NCBI RefSeq assembly: GCF_023074075.1
Contig: NZ_JADPKT010000087.1
Span: 62,001 to 126,000, forward strand
Length of the DNA: 64,000 nt
Direction of reading: 5' to 3'
DNA from: Bradyrhizobium sp. 138
GTDB taxonomy: Bacteria > Pseudomonadota > Alphaproteobacteria > Rhizobiales > Xanthobacteraceae
Each line of letters begins with the position of its first letter. The stretch's first letter is position 1. Shown piece by piece: positions 36,102-43,909 of this stretch. The translations under genes and the position numbers were made by a program. The notes beneath the pieces were generated by a model. That model saw only the letters and a list, made by a program, of their open reading frames with translations. It had not been told where the DNA came from and did no database searches.

Positions 36102-36680
36102 TCAGCGCTGCCCGTCATGCACGGAGATCTCGGACGCCTTCAGGCCGCCGATGCGCGCGTGGGGGCGGCCGCCGGTTGCCATCACGAGGCCGAAGGCGAT
36201 CTCGTCGCGGCGCGGCGCATCCCACAGCGTCATCTCAGCCGTGCCGAAATGGCTGCGGACATAGGCGGCATGGATATGGCCGAGCGGCACCATCAGGCGC
36301 GTGCCGGGACCGCCGATGGTCTTCGCGGCCGGGACGATCGCCTTAGGTTGTCCCAGCACCTCGCGCATGCCGTGGCCCCCCGCTTCGTGCCAGACGGCGC
36401 CATGCTCGAGCTCACCGTCCTCGCCGACGATGATGCCCTTGCCATAGGCCTCGATGCGCTCTGCGCCGCCGAGCTGCGCGATCAGCTGTGTTGCCAGCTC
36501 GCGCCCGAGCTCGCGTAAAGAGGCCTGAAACGGCATCAGATCGGCCTCGAATCGACCGGCGAAGGGATTGCGGATCACGGCAATGGCGGTGCCGACCAGC
36601 AGCGGCTTCTCCAGCCGTGGGCCGCGCTCGTGCCAGATGGTCTCGACGCCGAGCGCGGTCTTGCGAATATCGTAGGACAT
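36102..36680 (-). CDS. DUF1185 (amino acid synthesis family) protein
   Basis: A 192-residue protein of the DUF1185 family. Diagnostic blocks: RKTALGVETIWHERGP, VIRNPFAGRFEADLMPF, EAYGKGIIVGEDGELEHGA, and WHEAGGHGMREVLG. Family members are usually found in catabolic clusters next to reductases or dehydrogenases, with no proven reaction. It starts nine bases after the FAH hydrolase stop on the same strand, so the two form one transcript, driven from the promoter that carries the ATTTTCGAAAAT palindrome at 37593. Confidence 0.87.
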   Translation of the reverse strand: MSYDIRKTALGVETIWHERGPRLEKPLLVGTAIAVIRNPFAGRFEADLMPFQASLRELGRELATQLIAQLGGAERIEAYGKGIIVGEDGELEHGAVWHEAGGHGMREVLGQPKAIVPAAKTIGGPGTRLMVPLGHIHAAYVRSHFGTAEMTLWDAPRRDEIAFGLVMATGGRPHARIGGLKASEISVHDGQR

Positions 36681-36688
36681 GCGGCGTC

Positions 36689-37552
36689 TTACGCCTCGTC
36701 CATGACGGGATTGCTGAGCACGCCGATGTTCTCGATCTCGACCTCGACCACATCGCCGGCTTTAAGGAAAACCGGCGGCTTGCGGGTGAAGCCGACGCCG
36801 GCCGGCGTGCCTGTCGCGATGACGTCGCCGGGGACCAGGTCGAAAATGGTCGAGCAATATTCGATCAGCCGCGGGATCGAGAAGATCAGCATCGAGGTGT
36901 CGGACGACTGCTCCACCTTGCCGTTGACGCGCGTCTGAAGCTTCAGCTTGGTGGGATCGTCGATCTCGTCCGGCGTGACCAGCCACGGTCCGAACGGGCC
37001 GGTGCCGACGAAGTTCTTGCCGGAGGCGATCTGCTGGGCATGGCGCTGCCAGTCGCGCACGCTGACGTCGTTGTAGATCGAGTAGCCCGCGATGTGGCTC
37101 CAGGCATCGGCCTGGCTGATGTGACGGCCGCCCTTGCCGATGACGACTGCGAGCTCACCCTCCCAGTCGAAATTGTCGGAGACTTTTGGCCGGATCACAG
37201 GCGCGTTGTGCGCAACTTGCGAGCGCCAGACCCGCAGGAAGATCGGCGGAAACTCCGTGATCTCGCGCTTCATGCCGAATGCGACCGCCTCATTGTGGTG
37301 GTCGAGATAGTTGCGCACGGCGCAGACGATCTTCTCGGGGCGCGGGATCACCGGCAGATATTTGACGTCGCTCAGCGCCAGCGTCGGCTTGTGCCCGGCG
37401 ACGATCGTGTCGCGCTTGGCGTAGTCATCGCTGCCGAGAAAGTCCGCAAGCGTCGGGTATTGGGGCAGGGCGCGGCCGAGATCGACGACGGTGTTTTCGA
37501 CAACGGCCCCCCAGCTTTCCCGATTTCCATCCAAGAACGACAGCAGCTTCAT
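36689..37552 (-). CDS. Fumarylacetoacetate hydrolase family protein
   Basis: A 287-residue FAH-fold enzyme. The divalent-metal site is present: DWEGELAVVIGKGGRHI carries the paired acidic ligands, and GPFGPWLVTPDEIDD and VIATGTPAGVGFTRKPP are the other core blocks. Such enzymes hydrolyse or decarboxylate beta-diketones and 2-oxo-enoic acids late in aromatic meta-cleavage. ATG at 37552 (MKLLSFLDGNRESWG) is the start; the longer frame crosses the operator. It is co-transcribed with DUF1185 and probably regulated by the GntR gene upstream. Confidence 0.9.
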   Translation of the reverse strand: MKLLSFLDGNRESWGAVVENTVVDLGRALPQYPTLADFLGSDDYAKRDTIVAGHKPTLALSDVKYLPVIPRPEKIVCAVRNYLDHHNEAVAFGMKREITEFPPIFLRVWRSQVAHNAPVIRPKVSDNFDWEGELAVVIGKGGRHISQADAWSHIAGYSIYNDVSVRDWQRHAQQIASGKNFVGTGPFGPWLVTPDEIDDPTKLKLQTRVNGKVEQSSDTSMLIFSIPRLIEYCSTIFDLVPGDVIATGTPAGVGFTRKPPVFLKAGDVVEVEIENIGVLSNPVMDEA

Positions 37553-37573
37553 GGTTTCGCCCCGAGGGTTCCG

Positions 37574-37604
37574 ATTTTCGATAGGTCCTATTATTTTCGA
37601 AAAT
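37574..37604 (-). promoter_or_regulatory. GntR-type operator pair upstream of the FAH hydrolase gene
   Basis: The perfect 12-base palindrome ATTTTCGAAAAT lies at 37593-37604, with a degraded copy ATTTTCGATAGG at 37574-37585, 19 bases away start to start. Both lie in the 91-base gap between the GntR gene stop and the FAH start at 37552. The same palindrome is at 38421-38432. Confidence 0.75.
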
Positions 37605-37643
37605 TGTCCGCGACGCAAGCCCGCTGCGTGAAAATGCCGGTGC

Positions 37644-38345
37644 CTATTCGGTGTCGAGCAGGTGGGTTGCGTATTTTGCGACGTTGTCGGCGGTCGAGCG
37701 GATATGGCTCTCGATCAGCTGTGTGGCGAGATCGGCATTGCGCGAGATCGCGGCCTGCATGATCGCCTGGTGCTCGCCGGCCTTGTCGCGCGGGCGCGGC
37801 CGGAAATTGGCCGACAAATGCCGGTAGCGCTCGGCGCGGTCGAACAGCTCGGCGCGAATGGCGAGCAGCGTGGCCGAGCCGCAGGCGGAGACCAGCGCCT
37901 GGTGGAATTGGCGATGCGCGATCTTCCATTCGGGATCGCGCAAGGGATGTTCGGGATCACGCTGCTCGATCCGCTTCAACCTGTGCAGTGTCGAGATCAC
38001 GGCGATTTCCCAATCGTCGTCGCCCCTTTGAATCGAGCGGCGGATCAATTCCACCTCGATCAGCACGCGCGCGTCGGTGACCTCCACCAGATCCTGGCGA
38101 CTGACCGGCGCGACGCGAAATCCGCGCTGCTCCTGCGCGTCGACCAGGCCTTCGGCGGCGAGCGCCGTTAGTGCCTCGCGCAGCGTCGTGAAGCTCGCGC
38201 CGAACCGCTCGCGCAGCACGTCGAAGCGCAAAGGCTCGCCCGGCGGAAGCGCGCAAGCGATGATCTCCTCGCGCAGCCGATGGGTGATGTCGGCGGCGAT
38301 GGTCTTGCCGAATTCCTTGCGGGGGCGAATGGCGCTCTCGGGCAT
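37644..38345 (-). CDS. GntR family transcriptional regulator (FadR/FCD subfamily)
   Basis: A 233-residue regulator. The N-terminal winged helix is visible (LREEIIACALPPGEPLRFDV, then FGASFTTLREALTALAAEGL and the wing QEQRGFRVAPVS). The FCD ligand domain follows, with an EWKIAHRQFHQALVSACGS segment and conserved His and Asp/Glu ligands. ATG at 38345 is chosen. It lies between a divergent pair of target transcripts, and palindrome pairs in both flanking promoters make it the likely repressor of the whole island. The inducer is presumably a carboxylate from the pathway. Confidence 0.88.
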   Translation of the reverse strand: MPESAIRPRKEFGKTIAADITHRLREEIIACALPPGEPLRFDVLRERFGASFTTLREALTALAAEGLVDAQEQRGFRVAPVSRQDLVEVTDARVLIEVELIRRSIQRGDDDWEIAVISTLHRLKRIEQRDPEHPLRDPEWKIAHRQFHQALVSACGSATLLAIRAELFDRAERYRHLSANFRPRPRDKAGEHQAIMQAAISRNADLATQLIESHIRSTADNVAKYATHLLDTE

Positions 38346-38402
38346 GGGATCTGTCGTTGAATCGATGGCCCAAGATGCCGCGCCCACGACCATCTTGCAA
38401 TA

Positions 38403-38432
38403 ATTTTCGTAAACGGTATGATTTTCGAAAAT
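38403..38432. promoter_or_regulatory. GntR-type operator pair in the gntR/oxidoreductase divergent promoter
   Basis: ATTTTCGAAAAT at 38421-38432 is identical to the box at 37593-37604. A degraded copy ATTTTCGTAAAC sits at 38403-38414, 18 bases away start to start. The pair lies in the 109-base gap between the divergent GntR and oxidoreductase genes, so it would control the oxidoreductase and autoregulate gntR. Confidence 0.75.
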
Positions 38433-38454
38433 ATGGTCCGGGGAGCTTGAAGAC

Positions 38455-39447
38455 ATGAGGGCGGTGCTGGTGCGTCAGCCGGGTGGGCCGGATGCACTCG
38501 AATTGGTCGAGCTTCCGGTGCCTGTGCCCGGACCCGGCCAGGTGCAAATCCGGGCCGAGGCGTTCGGGGTCGGTCAGCCCGACGCGCTGATCCGGCGCGG
38601 TGTCTACAAATGGATGCCGCCGCTGCCGGCCAACCCCGGCAACGACATTGCCGGCCGCATCTCTGCACTCGGGCCCGGCGTCGAGGGTTTTGCGATCGGC
38701 CAGAAGGTGCTGCTCAGCGCCCGCGATTTGTCGCAGCGCGGCGGCTGCTATGCCGACTACGTGGTCGCGCCCGCGGATGCCGTTCACGCGCTGCCCGACA
38801 ATGTCGACCTGCAAGCCGCCGTGTGCCTGTCGAACTACCAGGTCGCCTACGCCCTGCTGCATGAGTGCCGTCATCCGCGCGCACCGGGGAGGGTACTGGT
38901 GATCGGCGCCGCCGGCGGCGTCGGCACCGCGCTGGTGCAACTGGCAAAGCTCGCGCAAATGACCGTCATCGGCACGGTCTCGACGGAGGAGAAAGCCGCG
39001 TTCGCGAAGGCGAACGGTGCCGATCACATCATCTTCTACCGGAGCGAGGATGTGGTGGCGCGCACCCGCGAACTGACCAACGGCGAGGGCGTCGGCCTCG
39101 TGCTCGATCACGTCTGCGGGCCGGAATTTACCGGCTATCTCGGCGCACTCGGCAAATGGGGCACGCTGCTGTCGTACAACGCGTTCGCCGGATTGCCCGA
39201 AGAGAATTTGATGGCGGCGATGCGCAACCATCTCGACATCTGCCCTTCCGTGCGCTGCTTCTCCTTCCACATCTACGACCATGATCGCGACGGCCGCCGT
39301 GGCCTGATGCGCAGCGTGATCGAGGCGCTCGGTCGCAACGCGATCAAGCCGGCGATCTCGGCGGTCTTGAGGCTCGACGAGGTCAGGAAAGCGCATACGC
39401 TGCTGGAGCAGGGCTCCGCGCTCGGCAAGATCATCATGATTCCATGA
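38455..39447 (+). CDS. Zinc-independent quinone oxidoreductase-type MDR dehydrogenase
   Basis: A 330-residue medium-chain dehydrogenase/reductase. The GroES-like N-terminal half includes GNDIAGRISALGPGVEGFAI. The Rossmann half has the dinucleotide motif VLVIGAAGGVGTALVQLAK and the segment TEEKAAFAKANGADHIIFY that suits NADPH. No structural or catalytic zinc cysteines are visible, so it belongs with quinone reductase or enoyl-reductase types. Its promoter carries the ATTTTCGAAAAT palindrome, and it starts an operon with the VOC dioxygenase, whose ATG follows 17 bases after its stop. Confidence 0.9.
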   Translation: MRAVLVRQPGGPDALELVELPVPVPGPGQVQIRAEAFGVGQPDALIRRGVYKWMPPLPANPGNDIAGRISALGPGVEGFAIGQKVLLSARDLSQRGGCYADYVVAPADAVHALPDNVDLQAAVCLSNYQVAYALLHECRHPRAPGRVLVIGAAGGVGTALVQLAKLAQMTVIGTVSTEEKAAFAKANGADHIIFYRSEDVVARTRELTNGEGVGLVLDHVCGPEFTGYLGALGKWGTLLSYNAFAGLPEENLMAAMRNHLDICPSVRCFSFHIYDHDRDGRRGLMRSVIEALGRNAIKPAISAVLRLDEVRKAHTLLEQGSALGKIIMIP

Positions 39448-39463
39448 GGGGGTGGACCGCACG

Positions 39464-40369
39464 ATGAGCACACAAGCACCCATTGCCCGCTTCACCCGAC
39501 TGCGGCACGCGACATTCGCCTCGCCCGATCCGGAGCGGCTGCTCGACTATTACCGCGGCATGATCGGTCTTGGCCTCGTTGCCCGCGATGGAAACCGCAT
39601 CTTCCTCGCCAGCGATTCCGAGCAGCTCTCACTCGTGATCGAGCCGGGCGACGCCGCGCTGAACAGCATCGCCTTCGAGATATCGCCTGATGTCCAGATC
39701 GAAGCACTGGGCGCCGCACTGAAGCAGGCGGATTTGCGGCCCGAGCTTTGCAGCGATTCCCTGCCGGGCGTGCCCAGGCTGCTGTCCTTTATCGATCCTG
39801 AAGGGACGCGCTTCGAGCTGATCCAGGGCTGGACGCCGACGCCTGCGCAGGAGCGGATCGGCGGGCTCGCCGTCAGCAAGCTCGGCCATGTCGCGCTGCG
39901 TACGCCCGATCCGCGCGCGACATCGGAGTTTTATGCGAACATCATGGGCCTGCGGGTCTCCGACTGGATCGAGGACCGCTTCGTCTTCATGCGCAGCGGC
40001 TTCGAGCATCACACGCTCAACTTCGCGCGCGCGCCGGTGCGCAGTCTGCATCACCTCGCCTTCGAGCTGCGCGGTCCCGACCACATACATCGGGCCTGCG
40101 ACCATCTCGCGCGGCACAAGCTCCCGGTGCTCTGGGGCCCGGTGCGTCACGGGCCCGGTCACAACACCGCGATCTACCACCGCAACCCCGATGGCCATTT
40201 GGTTGAGCTGTTTTGTGATCTCGACCGGATGGCGGACGAGGAGCTCGGCTATTTCGAGCCGCGCCCCTGGCATCGCGATCGTCCGCAACGGCCGAAGGTC
40301 TGGGTCGGGCTGCCGCGCGACGTGTGGGGCATGCCGCCATCGCCTGAATGCACGGAGTTCGCGCGGTAG
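39464..40369 (+). CDS. Two-domain VOC extradiol dioxygenase (catechol 2,3-dioxygenase type)
   Basis: A 301-residue protein of two VOC modules. The first (RLRHATFASPDPERLLDYYRG) is the structural repeat. The second holds the iron site: a His in LGHVALRTPDP, another in HHLAFELRGPDH, and the Glu in DGHLVELFCD within the signature GHNTAIYHRNPDGHLVELF. This fits a ring-cleaving extradiol dioxygenase or a related lyase. No ring-hydroxylating oxygenase is nearby, so the substrate is a preformed catechol-like compound or something else. An 18-base inverted repeat follows its stop. Confidence 0.87.
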   Translation: MSTQAPIARFTRLRHATFASPDPERLLDYYRGMIGLGLVARDGNRIFLASDSEQLSLVIEPGDAALNSIAFEISPDVQIEALGAALKQADLRPELCSDSLPGVPRLLSFIDPEGTRFELIQGWTPTPAQERIGGLAVSKLGHVALRTPDPRATSEFYANIMGLRVSDWIEDRFVFMRSGFEHHTLNFARAPVRSLHHLAFELRGPDHIHRACDHLARHKLPVLWGPVRHGPGHNTAIYHRNPDGHLVELFCDLDRMADEELGYFEPRPWHRDRPQRPKVWVGLPRDVWGMPPSPECTEFAR

Positions 40370-40372
40370 CGA

Positions 40373-40390
40373 ATTCAATTCGATTTGAAT
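40373..40390. other. Inverted repeat between the VOC dioxygenase and binding-protein genes
   Basis: ATTCAATTC and GATTTGAAT are inverted with eight of nine positions matching. The element sits four bases after the VOC stop and about 54 bases before the TctC gene. It could be an operator for the binding-protein gene or a small hairpin. It has no T-tract, so it is not called a terminator. Confidence 0.4.
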
Positions 40391-40443
40391 GACGCCGCAC
40401 GCGCTGCGGCCAAAGAGATAACAATCAAAGGGAGGATGCATCC

Positions 40444-41433
40444 ATGCTTGGGATGAAGCGGCTTGCTGCGGCCATTTTTCTGCTTGGTGTTTTTCTTGGC
40501 TTTTGTCTCGCAACCGGGCCGGCGTCGGCGGACAATTATCCGTCGCGCCCGATCCGCCTGCTGCACGGCTTTGCCGCCGGCGGGGCGGCCGACACGCTGT
40601 CGCGCATCATCGCCGACGGGCTGTCGAAGAGGCTCGGGCAGCCGGTCATCGTCGAGGCCAAGCCGGGCGCCGGCGGCAACATCGCGGCGGACGCGATCGC
40701 CAAGGCGGCGCCCGACGGTTACACGCTCGGCCTCGTCACCGGCGCGCACGCGATTTCCGCGGCGACCTACAAGAGCCTCGCCTACCAGCCGGCCGACAGC
40801 TTCGAGATGATCTCGACGCTGGTGTACTACGCGCTGGTCATTGCGGTGCGTAACGACTATCCCGCCAAATCGCTGGGCGAGCTCATTGCGATGGCCAAGG
40901 CAAAGCCCGGCTCACTCAGCTTCGGATCGGTCGGTTTCGGCAGCACCCATCACCTCGCGGGAGAATTGCTCAACGCCACCGCAGGCGTCGAAATCGTGCA
41001 CGTGCCGTATCGCGGCGATTCTCAATCCACCACTGCGCTGCTCGGTGGCGACGTTCCCGTCATCGTCGGCACCCCCGTTTTGCTGGCCCCACAAATCCAG
41101 AGTGGCGCGATCCGGGGGCTGGCGGTGACGTCGCCGACGCGCACCGCGTTGCTCCCCGATGTCCCGACGGTTCAGGAAGCCGGCCTCAAGGGCTACGACG
41201 TGCGCACCTGGGCAGGCCTGCTCGCCCCCAAGGGAACGCCGCCCGCCATCATCGCCGCGCTCAATGCAGCGACTCTGGACGCCCTCAGGGACCCCGAGCT
41301 CAAGCAGCGTCTGGAGACGGCCGTCGGCGGCGAGGTCCGCGGCAGCTCGCCGGGGGAGATGAAGATGCTGATCGAGACCGAGATCGCCAAATGGACCGGC
41401 GTGGTCGAGCGGGCGAAGATCCCGAAAATCTGA
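40444..41433 (+). CDS. TctC/Bug-family tripartite transporter substrate-binding protein
   Basis: A 329-residue exported binding protein. The signal sequence (LGMKRLAAAIFLLGVFLGFC) ends near PASADNYPSRPI. The mature protein has the family blocks YPSRPIRLLHGFAAGGAADT and VVEAKPGAGGN-type segments (here VIVEAKPGAGGNIAADAIA). No TctA or TctB genes are adjacent, so it is an orphan Bug protein that would borrow a permease; one TctAB pair is encoded at 2892-4896. Placement after the VOC gene suggests it binds a pathway carboxylate. A purine-rich RBS (AGGGAGG) precedes the ATG. Confidence 0.9.
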   Translation: MLGMKRLAAAIFLLGVFLGFCLATGPASADNYPSRPIRLLHGFAAGGAADTLSRIIADGLSKRLGQPVIVEAKPGAGGNIAADAIAKAAPDGYTLGLVTGAHAISAATYKSLAYQPADSFEMISTLVYYALVIAVRNDYPAKSLGELIAMAKAKPGSLSFGSVGFGSTHHLAGELLNATAGVEIVHVPYRGDSQSTTALLGGDVPVIVGTPVLLAPQIQSGAIRGLAVTSPTRTALLPDVPTVQEAGLKGYDVRTWAGLLAPKGTPPAIIAALNAATLDALRDPELKQRLETAVGGEVRGSSPGEMKMLIETEIAKWTGVVERAKIPKI

Positions 41434-41480
41434 GCCGGGCAGACGGGGACGGTGCCGGCCAGCACCCCGGTCACGAATGC

Positions 41481-41494
41481 TTGATCCGGATCAA
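41481..41494 (+). promoter_or_regulatory. FixK/FNR-type box TTGAT-CCGG-ATCAA upstream of the cus-type operon
   Basis: TTGATCCGGATCAA is a perfect palindrome matching the FNR/FixK consensus TTGAT-N4-ATCAA at all ten fixed positions. Its centre is 74 bases before the first ATG of the operon at 41562, compatible with class II activation (-41.5) and a leader of about 33 bases. Confidence 0.7.
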
Positions 41495-41561
41495 CAAGCG
41501 CCGCTGGCGCTGGAATATGTTACTAAGGAGGCGTCCCGGGCCGAAAGGTAAGTCGATATAG

Positions 41562-41924
41562 ATGCGGTTCGTCCGTACCATCCTGGCATTTGCAATCGCC
41601 ATATCCCTGGCGATGCTGCCCGTTGGCGCGTCCGCATCCGGCCTTGCAATGTCGTCGGATGACATGCAGGCGACCATGCCAATGGGCAGCGATGCCGAGA
41701 TGGCGATGGACGATTGTTGCCCCGACATGAAGGGACCGGCCAACACGGGCGGCTACAAGTGCGGGATGGGCTTTTGCTGCGTCGGCGGCACCATTGCGCT
41801 CGATGACATCAGGCCCGTCGCCTTCGGGCATTTCGCCGTAGCGGCGAGCAAGATCGCGATCCCTGAGGATCAGGTCGTGTCCGTCCGCGGCGGCAGTCCT
41901 CCCTTCCGGCCTCCTCGAATCTGA
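41562..41924 (+). CDS. Exported Cys/Met-rich small protein, first gene of the efflux operon
   Basis: A 120-residue protein with a signal peptide (RFVRTILAFAIAISLAMLPV, cleavage near SASG). The mature part carries a methionine-rich patch (MSSDDMQATMPMGSDAEMAM), a DDCCPDMKG motif and KCGMGFCC. Clustered thiols and thioethers suggest binding of a soft metal such as copper or silver. I recall similar proteins upstream of cus-like genes in Bradyrhizobium but cannot name a family. The tail is short and arginine/proline rich. Confidence 0.75.
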   Translation: MRFVRTILAFAIAISLAMLPVGASASGLAMSSDDMQATMPMGSDAEMAMDDCCPDMKGPANTGGYKCGMGFCCVGGTIALDDIRPVAFGHFAVAASKIAIPEDQVVSVRGGSPPFRPPRI

Positions 41925-42025
41925 TCTCGCTGAGCCCCGCGACGCGCGCAGCACGCCTGTGCGCGACGACGCCTGACGTGCGCGCTTCATGCGCCACGGC
42001 GAGATCAATTCATGAGGACAGGACA

Positions 42026-42418
42026 ATGCTTTCCAAATTCAGCACCGCGGCGCTCGCCGCCACCCTTTCGCTTGCCGCTTCCGCGGCGATGGCGGGCGCC
42101 GCCGACTACGCCTTCGAGCCCGTCGCTGCGCAAATGAAGAAGGGCGACGATGTCACGCTCTCGGTGCGCCTGACCAACAAGCAGACCGGCAAGCCGGTGG
42201 CGGACGCCGTCATCTTCAAGACTCGCGTCGACATGGCCCCGGACGGCATGGCCGAGATGGAATCGGCGGTCGCGCCGCTGCCGTCGAAGGAACCGGGCGT
42301 CTACGCCTTCAAGACGGACCTGCCGATGGCCGGTCGTTACCAGGTCACGCTGTCGGCCAAGGTGCAGGGCGAGGCGGAGACCGTCACCGGCAAGGTGATC
42401 GTCACGGCGACCAAGTGA
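42026..42418 (+). CDS. FixH/YtkA-like periplasmic protein in the efflux operon
   Basis: A 130-residue exported protein. After the signal sequence (AALAATLSLAASAAMAGA) comes a FixH/YtkA-like beta-sandwich domain: MKKGDDVTLSVRLTNKQTG, DAVIFKTRVDMAPDGM, and PMAGRYQVTLSAKVQGEAET. In metal efflux operons such domains may carry metal or stabilise the adaptor; FixH itself is in cbb3 oxidase assembly. ATG at 42026 follows GAGGACAGGACA. It lies 78 bases before the adaptor gene. Confidence 0.8.
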   Translation: MLSKFSTAALAATLSLAASAAMAGAADYAFEPVAAQMKKGDDVTLSVRLTNKQTGKPVADAVIFKTRVDMAPDGMAEMESAVAPLPSKEPGVYAFKTDLPMAGRYQVTLSAKVQGEAETVTGKVIVTATK

Positions 42419-42496
42419 GCGTGCGGACGCCGCCCGCGGCGTCCGGACTTCCTTTCCTATTCACATGGACGCGCGCTCGCCGCGCGAAGACACACC

Positions 42497-43909
42497 ATGA
42501 AGACGCTGCGTCTCCTGACGATTCTCGCTCTCGGCGGTGGCCTCGCCTTGGGCGTGTACTGGTTCTCGAACGGCGGGCGCTGGTCCGTTCATGCGGAGGT
42601 GACCCCGGCTGCGGCACCAGCGAACCGAGCTCCGCTCTACTATCGCGATCCCAGCGGCGCGCCGCTCTGGTCCGCCGCTCCGAAGAAGGATGACCGCGGC
42701 CGGGACTATCTGCCGGTCTACGACGATGATCAGGCGGCACCGAAGCCGGCGCAAGCGGCGTCATCGCGAAAGATCCTCCACTACCGCAATCCCATGGGCC
42801 TGCCCGACACCTCGCCGGTGCCGAAGAAGGATCCGATGGGGATGAACTATATCCCCGTCTACGAAGGCGACGAGGTCGACGACGGTACGGTGAAGCTGTC
42901 GCCGGGCAAGATCCAGCGCACCGGCGTGAAATCCGAACCGGTCGAACGTCGCGCGATCCGCGTCGCGGTCAAGGCCCCCGGCACCATCCAGCTCGACGAG
43001 CGTCGCGTCTCGGTGATCGCAATGCGCGCCGAGAGCTTTGTCCAGAAAGTCGCCGACGTCACCACCGGCACGCGGGTGAAGGCGGGCCAGCCCTTGATGG
43101 AGATCTACAGTTCGGCAGTCGCCTCCGCCGCGGCGGAATATCTCGCGACGATCACGTCCAAGACGGTGGGCGGCGTCGAGATGTACGGCCGCGGCTCGCG
43201 GCAACGGCTGGTCAATCTCGACGTCCCCGAGCCTGTGATCGCCGAGATGGAGAAGACGCGCGTCGCGCCCGTCACCGTGCATTGGTCGGCGCCGCGCGAC
43301 GGTATCGTGCTCGAACGCAACGCAATCGAAGGCATGCGCGCCAATCCCGGCGACGTGTTGTTCCGGATTGCCGACACCTCGCTGGTCTGGGCGCTGGTCG
43401 ACGTCGCCGAGCGCGATCTCGGCAATGTCGCGGTGGGGCAATCCGTGGCGGTGCGCGCGCGCAGCTTTCCCGGCCGTATCTTCAGCGGCAAGATCGCGGT
43501 CGTCTATCCGCAGGTGAACCGCGAGACCCGGACGGTTCGCGTCCGGATCGAGCTCGCCAATCCCGATGCAGCGCTGCTGCCGGATATGTATGTCGATGCC
43601 GATATCAACACGGCTGATAGCACGCCGGTCCTGGCGATCCAGGATAGCTCGGTGCTCGACACCGGCGCGCGCCAGGCCGTCCTTGTCGACAAGGGCGAGG
43701 GGCGCTTCGAGCCACGCGAGGTGAAGCTCGGCCGGCGCGGCGGCGGCTACATCGAGGTGCGGGACGGACTTGCGGACGGTGAGGCGGTGGTCACATCCGC
43801 CAACTTCCTGATCGATGCGGAAAGTAATCTCAAGGCCGCGCTCAAAGGTTTTGCCGAGGCCGCGCCTCAGGCGTCCAAACCTGGCCCTGCGACGGGAGAC
43901 CGCAAATGA
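42497..43909 (+). CDS. Metal-efflux RND periplasmic adaptor (CusB-like) with two heavy-metal-binding domains
   Basis: A 470-residue membrane-fusion protein. It has an N-terminal anchor (LLTILALGGGLALGVYWF), then two consecutive heavy-metal-binding domains: YYRDPSGAPLWSAAPKKDDR with DYLPVY, and HYRNPMGLPDTSPVPKKDPM with NYIPVY. The first copy lacks the methionines of the second, so it may be degenerate. The lipoyl, alpha-hairpin and beta-barrel parts follow (GKIQRTGVKSEPV, ALVDVAERDLGNVAVGQSV). It overlaps the pump gene by four bases (ATGA). Confidence 0.9.
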   Translation: MKTLRLLTILALGGGLALGVYWFSNGGRWSVHAEVTPAAAPANRAPLYYRDPSGAPLWSAAPKKDDRGRDYLPVYDDDQAAPKPAQAASSRKILHYRNPMGLPDTSPVPKKDPMGMNYIPVYEGDEVDDGTVKLSPGKIQRTGVKSEPVERRAIRVAVKAPGTIQLDERRVSVIAMRAESFVQKVADVTTGTRVKAGQPLMEIYSSAVASAAAEYLATITSKTVGGVEMYGRGSRQRLVNLDVPEPVIAEMEKTRVAPVTVHWSAPRDGIVLERNAIEGMRANPGDVLFRIADTSLVWALVDVAERDLGNVAVGQSVAVRARSFPGRIFSGKIAVVYPQVNRETRTVRVRIELANPDAALLPDMYVDADINTADSTPVLAIQDSSVLDTGARQAVLVDKGEGRFEPREVKLGRRGGGYIEVRDGLADGEAVVTSANFLIDAESNLKAALKGFAEAAPQASKPGPATGDRK

